A stretch of DNA of 9,165 nucleotides from Bacteroidetes bacterium 4572_114. GTDB taxonomy: Bacteria; Bacteroidota; Bacteroidia; Bacteroidales; 4484-276. Under the pieces are notes generated by a model. It worked only from the letters and a program-made list of their open reading frames with translations, did no database searches and was not told where the DNA came from. Shown one piece after another: positions 6,691 through 9,165 of the stretch. The stretch spans positions 1 to 9,165 of the forward strand of contig NIVA01000060.1 in the NCBI GenBank assembly GCA_002254335.1, given 5' to 3'. Each line of letters begins with the position of its first letter. Position 1 is the stretch's first letter. Made by a program: the position numbers and the translations under genes.

Positions 6691-6724
6691 CAAAGTTATA
6701 CAAATTGGCCAATATATTAGCAAA
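6691..6724 (-). promoter_or_regulatory. Candidate promoter of the regulator-kinase operon
   Basis: On the minus strand TTTG (6724-6721), 22 bp, then TAACTTTG (6698-6691) resembles the Bacteroidota -33/-7 promoter. The -7 element ends only 5 bp before the ATG at 6685, which would make the mRNA leaderless or nearly so. Confidence 0.4.
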
Positions 6725-7106
6725 TAAAGTTACACCTGTTTATGTTTTTATATCCGGATAATGAAAGTTGTAATGCATTTATACTATGCCGGCCCACCAT
6801 TAAAAGTAAAAACGTTAACATGCAAAAGAAGGGTTGCAATTTGATCTAAAATTTGAAACTAATTATCTGGCAATGTAATGAATTTCATTTTTTTGTTATT
6901 GTTTTTTTTGGGCGGCTAACGGGCTTTCCGTTTGTAGTTGCTTCAAATTCTTGCTGTCAAAACCGGTAACCATCTTCGGTACGAAAATTCTTGTTATTTT
7001 TGTCGCGCAAATAAAACTGAACAGAAATGTACTACTTCAGATTAATTTCGACCCTGAGCCTCCGTGTCCACCTGAATATTAAAAACAGGGACACCTATCA
7101 CTTTAG
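6725..7106. other. Divergent intergenic region between regulator and tnaA, no gene seen
   Basis: This AT-rich stretch between divergent genes holds a plus-strand promoter candidate at 6995 and a short ORF start at 7027, annotated separately. A weak hairpin AACGG-GCTTT-CCGTT (6918-6932) and an imperfect GTGTCC/GGGACAC inverted repeat at about 7064-7095 are visible. I see no RNA gene or riboswitch I can name. Confidence 0.5.
6995..7002 (+). promoter_or_regulatory. Candidate -7 promoter element (TATTTTTG), rightward
   Basis: TATTTTTG fits TAnnTTTG and is followed after 24 bp by an ATG (7027). The -33 region (TTCG about 20 bp upstream) is a weak match. No comparable -7 element lies between 7332 and the tnaA start, so this may be the tnaA promoter, now about 410 bp away with the MITE-like element in between. 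Confidence 0.4.
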
Positions 7107-7110
7107 TTAA
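7027..7110 (+). CDS. Possible short leader ORF cut by the MITE-like element
   Basis: ATG at 7027 opens 27 codons (MYYFRLISTLSLR...TYHFS); the stop TAA lies inside the left inverted repeat of the element that begins at 7107. If that element and one TTAG copy are removed, the frame continues as RYPIFRHPV to a TGA at 7361-7363, 49 nt before tnaA. It does not show the Trp/Asp/Pro pattern of E. coli TnaC. Homology is not recognised and it may be chance. Confidence 0.2.
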   Translation: MYYFRLISTLSLRVHLNIKNRDTYHFS

Positions 7111-7211
7111 TGTCTGTCTGTAAATTATAGTTTTTGTTTACAAATTGACTTTATGTACAGACATTAATTAGTGCTTGTCCATAATGTCGATGGTTAATAA
7201 TTTCAGATTAA

Positions 7212-7227
7212 TCCCGCACGTGCGGGA
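7212..7227. repeat. Perfect palindrome TCCCGCACGTGCGGGA
   Basis: A 16-nt perfect palindrome inside the MITE-like element, with the same TCCCGC/GCGGGA arms as 2381-2396. Confidence 0.7.
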
Positions 7228-7232
7228 ATATG

Positions 7233-7280
7233 TGATTTTTGATTTGTCTGAGCTTCACACATTTCTGAAATCAAAAATCA
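7233..7280. repeat. Hairpin with 13-bp perfect stem upstream of tnaA
   Basis: TGATTTTTGATTT (7233-7245) and AAATCAAAAATCA (7268-7280) are exact reverse complements around a 22-nt loop. It is inside the MITE-like element and, if transcribed with tnaA, would be part of its 5' leader. Confidence 0.6.
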
Positions 7281-7412
7281 TTGATCTTCAATCGTTAATC
7301 AGTTTTAAGGTACTTTATGGACGGACATTAATTAGATATCCCATTTTCAGGCATCCTGTCTGAATAAAAATCACATATTCTATTATTAATTATCAAAAAT
7401 CCTAATTGAATT

Positions 7413-8789
7413 ATGGAATTACCATTTGCAGAATCATATAAAATTAAAATGGTGGAAACTATCCGCCGCAGCACAAGAAAAGAAAGGGAAGTTTGGCTTA
7501 AAGAGGCCTACAATAATTTATTTAACCTCCGCAGTGAATATGTTTACATCGACCTGCTCACCGATTCGGGCACCGGTGCCATGAGCGACAAGCAATGGTC
7601 GGAAATGATGGTGGGCGATGAAAGCTATGCCGGGGCATCTTCCTACCTGAAGATGAAAGCAGTAATTAAAGAACTTTTCGGGTTCAACGACTTCCTGCCA
7701 ACCCACCAGGGACGGGCTGCCGAAAATGTATTATTTTCCCTATTAGTTAAAAACGGGGACATCGTACCAGGCAATTCGCATTTCGATACTACCAAAGGCC
7801 ATATCGAATTCAGACATGCACATGCAGTTGACTGTACCATCGACGAGGCCTTTCATCCCACACAATACCATCCATTTAAAGGAAACCTTGATTTGAACAA
7901 GCTGGAAGCGGTATTGAAAAATAATCCCATCGAGAAGGTCCCGTTTATCGTGGTTACACTCACCTGTAATAGTTCAGGGGGCCAACCGGTTTCGATGCAG
8001 AACCTGAAAGAGGTTTACGGAATGGCTAAAAAATATGGGACCAGGGTTATCTTCGATTCTGCCCGTTTTGCCGAAAACGCATATTTCATCAAAATCCGGG
8101 AAGATGGCTTCCAGGCCAAAACCATCAAAGAAATTGTTAAGGAAATGTACACTTATGCTGATGCTATGACCATGAGCAGTAAAAAGGATGCCATCGTAAA
8201 CATGGGCGGGTTTATCGGTTTTAGCGATCGTAAGATGTACGAAGAAGCCAGTGTTTACAACATTATGTTTGAGGGTTTTGTAACCTATGGCGGCATGTCG
8301 GGAAGGGATATGAATGCCCTGACCCAGGGTTTGTTGGAGGGCACTGAATTTGATTACCTCGAAACCCGAATTAAACAAGTAGAATACCTGGGTGAAAGCC
8401 TGAAGAGATTTGGTGTTCCGCTTTTAGAACCATTTGGTGGCCATGCCATTTTTCTCGATGCAAAGAGGTTTCTGCCGGAAATACCGAAAGAGGAATATAT
8501 TGCACAAACGCTTGCCGTGGAAATATACCTTGAAGGAGGTGTACGTGGAGTGGAAATAGGGACACTTTTGGCCGACCGGGACCCGGAAACCCGTGAAAAT
8601 CGTTACCCGGAAATGGAACTCGTAAGGCTGGCACTACCGAGAAGGGTTTATACCAACAGCCACATGGATTATATTGCAGCCACCGTTGCCAATGTTTTCG
8701 AAAGAAGAAACGATATTACGAAAGGACTGAAGATTTTAAAGGAAGCACCGATTATGCGGCATTTTACTGTGGAGCTTGAGAGGGTGTAA
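7413..8789 (+). CDS. tnaA: Tryptophanase (tryptophan indole-lyase)
   Basis: A 458-residue cytoplasmic PLP enzyme of the beta-eliminating lyase family that splits L-tryptophan into indole, pyruvate and ammonia (EC 4.1.99.1). Family marks are IDLLTDSGTGAM (46-57), Y72 in GDESYAG, the phosphate-binding THQGR (97-101), F124 that stacks on PLP, D215/R218 in DSARFAENAYFIK, and the Schiff-base lysine K258 in SSKKDA. The near relative tyrosine phenol-lyase shares much of the sequence (the MSDKQW and GVP.LEP.GGHA.FLDA stretches look like it), but the deciding positions are tryptophanase-like: I382 in VEIG (Arg in phenol-lyase), H450 in MRHFT (Phe in phenol-lyase) and D125 in FDTT (Thr in phenol-lyase). 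Length and the MELPFAESYKIK start fit the family. There is no Shine-Dalgarno sequence, as usual in Bacteroidota, and no tnaB transporter nearby. A terminator follows at 8822, so it is likely monocistronic. Confidence 0.95.
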   Translation: MELPFAESYKIKMVETIRRSTRKEREVWLKEAYNNLFNLRSEYVYIDLLTDSGTGAMSDKQWSEMMVGDESYAGASSYLKMKAVIKELFGFNDFLPTHQGRAAENVLFSLLVKNGDIVPGNSHFDTTKGHIEFRHAHAVDCTIDEAFHPTQYHPFKGNLDLNKLEAVLKNNPIEKVPFIVVTLTCNSSGGQPVSMQNLKEVYGMAKKYGTRVIFDSARFAENAYFIKIREDGFQAKTIKEIVKEMYTYADAMTMSSKKDAIVNMGGFIGFSDRKMYEEASVYNIMFEGFVTYGGMSGRDMNALTQGLLEGTEFDYLETRIKQVEYLGESLKRFGVPLLEPFGGHAIFLDAKRFLPEIPKEEYIAQTLAVEIYLEGGVRGVEIGTLLADRDPETRENRYPEMELVRLALPRRVYTNSHMDYIAATVANVFERRNDITKGLKILKEAPIMRHFTVELERV

Positions 8790-8817
8790 TTTTCGATCTT
8801 AAAACACTGATATTAAT

Positions 8818-8850
8818 AAAAATGCTGTCCAAACCAGACAGCATTTTTTT
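8818..8850. terminator. Bidirectional intrinsic terminator after tnaA
   Basis: ATGCTGTC (8822-8829) pairs with GACAGCAT (8837-8844) around a 7-nt loop; the stem runs on into A/T tracts, with seven T on the plus strand (8844-8850) and five T on the minus strand. It stands 28 bp after the tnaA stop and 22 bp beyond the end of the convergent small ORF. Confidence 0.85.
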
Positions 8851-8872
8851 ATTAAGGAAAAACAACAACCGG

Positions 8873-9037
8873 TTAAAAAGCCTTTGGTTTAAAATCTGGT
8901 TTGTTTACAATGGAAGAACTGCTACCAGTGGCTTTAATAACAAAGTAGCCTTGTTTTTCTGCCATGCGCTCGCTGGTGCCATCGGCGGTGATGAAGGCCA
9001 CACCACCGAAAATTACCTTGTCTTTGTACTCTGGCAT
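8873..9037 (-). CDS. Small protein of unknown function (54 residues), possibly a fragment or frameshifted at its start
   Basis: ATG at 9037 gives 54 codons to TAA at 8875-8873: MPEYKDKVIFGG, then AFITADGTSER, AEKQGYFVIKATG and a tail IVNKPDFKPKAF. The AEKQG.FVIKATG...IVN pattern looks like a conserved domain tail, and I loosely recall similar ends in DUF3782-like proteins of Bacteroidota, with low certainty. A -7-like TACTTTTG lies at 9083-9076. The first ATG after it (9055, MEDKK) runs through a 7-A tract into another frame; with six A it would read directly into this one. So either the gene starts at 9037, or the start is frameshifted, or A-tract slippage matters. It converges on tnaA and shares its terminator. 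Confidence 0.5.
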   Translation of the reverse strand: MPEYKDKVIFGGVAFITADGTSERMAEKQGYFVIKATGSSSSIVNKPDFKPKAF

Positions 9038-9075
9038 ATATTTTTTTGTCTTCCATGATTGATTTGATTTATATG

Positions 9076-9083
9076 CAAAAGTA
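9076..9083 (-). promoter_or_regulatory. Candidate -7 promoter element (TACTTTTG) for the small ORF
   Basis: TACTTTTG on the minus strand matches TAnnTTTG and is preceded by a run of nine T. It lies 20 bp before the ATG at 9055 and 38 bp before the ATG at 9037. No clear -33 TTTG is seen. The remaining bases to 9165 hold nothing I can identify. Confidence 0.45.
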
Positions 9084-9165
9084 CAAAAAAAAAGAGAATG
9101 TTAGAATTTGTGCCCGGCGAAAAATACAATCAGACTATTCTGTTGTTATCATAGGCTCTTAAAAT

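Larger units (their letters stand above)
7107..7331. mobile_element. MITE-like inverted-repeat element with TTAG flanks
   Basis: The ends 7107-7124 and 7314-7331 are imperfect inverted repeats, 15 of 18 matching (TTAATGTCTGTC... against TTAATGTCCGTC...). TTAG stands directly outside both ends (7103-7106 and 7332-7335), as a 4-bp target duplication would; TTAG fits the YTAR target known for the IS5 group. A further inverted end at 7151-7167, followed by a related end at 7168-7185, suggests two units in tandem (7107-7167 and 7168-7331). There is no transposase frame, so it would need one in trans. It lies between the candidate promoter and tnaA. Confidence 0.5.

Noticed and set aside
6927..6935. 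TCCGTTTGT, a full match to the LytTR half-site, between the regulator and tnaA
   Set aside because: No partner lies 21-22 bp away on either side, so a single 9-mer match is not enough.
7064..7095. GTGTCC...GGGACAC imperfect inverted repeat as a transposon end
   Set aside because: Arms are short with a bulge, there is no second copy in the window and no transposase; kept only as a note.
7413..8789. Tyrosine phenol-lyase as the product
   Set aside because: Arg, Phe and Thr expected at the substrate-deciding positions are replaced by Ile, His and Asp as in tryptophanase.
8822..9058. 78-codon plus-strand frame after tnaA
   Set aside because: It begins inside the terminator stem and lies antisense to the small ORF with a conserved-looking pattern.

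Overview
The window looks like a chromosomal segment from a member of the Bacteroidota. Three signs support this: -7 promoter elements of the TAnnTTTG type, a LytS-like histidine kinase with a large periplasmic propeller plus Y_Y_Y domain paired with LytTR response regulators, and a secreted protein carrying the PKD/Ig-like repeat common on Bacteroidota surface proteins. Genus cannot be read from the sequence. No rRNA, tRNA, CRISPR array or transposase gene was recognised.

Layout. Minus strand, right to left: an intact LytTR response regulator (6685-5891), then a 990-residue sensor histidine kinase (5771-2799), separated by an 8-bp tandem repeat. About 1.1 kb without a gene follows (2798-1680), full of 7-bp tandem repeats, inverted repeats and palindromes. 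Next is a second LytTR regulator (1679-931), a paralogue broken by a deletion of about 31 nt in its DNA-binding domain, and then the start of a secreted protein that runs off the left edge (787-1). On the plus strand are tryptophanase (tnaA, 7413-8789) and a terminator that can serve both directions. A 54-codon ORF of unknown function sits on the minus strand at the right end (9037-8873). The 700-bp gap before tnaA holds two divergent candidate promoters and a MITE-like inverted-repeat element.

How it may work together. Kinase and intact regulator form a probable two-component system. The most interesting signal is a set of five ACCGTT-cored 9-mers, all on the minus strand, in two blocks: three copies at exactly 21-bp spacing upstream of the secreted-protein gene, and two copies at exactly 21-bp spacing upstream of the broken regulator. 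Their sequence and spacing fit the published form of LytTR operators (9-bp direct repeats separated by 12-13 bp). The inferred circuit is kinase -> LytTR regulator -> secreted surface protein and a second regulator gene, with the second regulator having lost its DNA-binding core. The circuit is inference; the repeats, their phasing and the deletion are seen directly.
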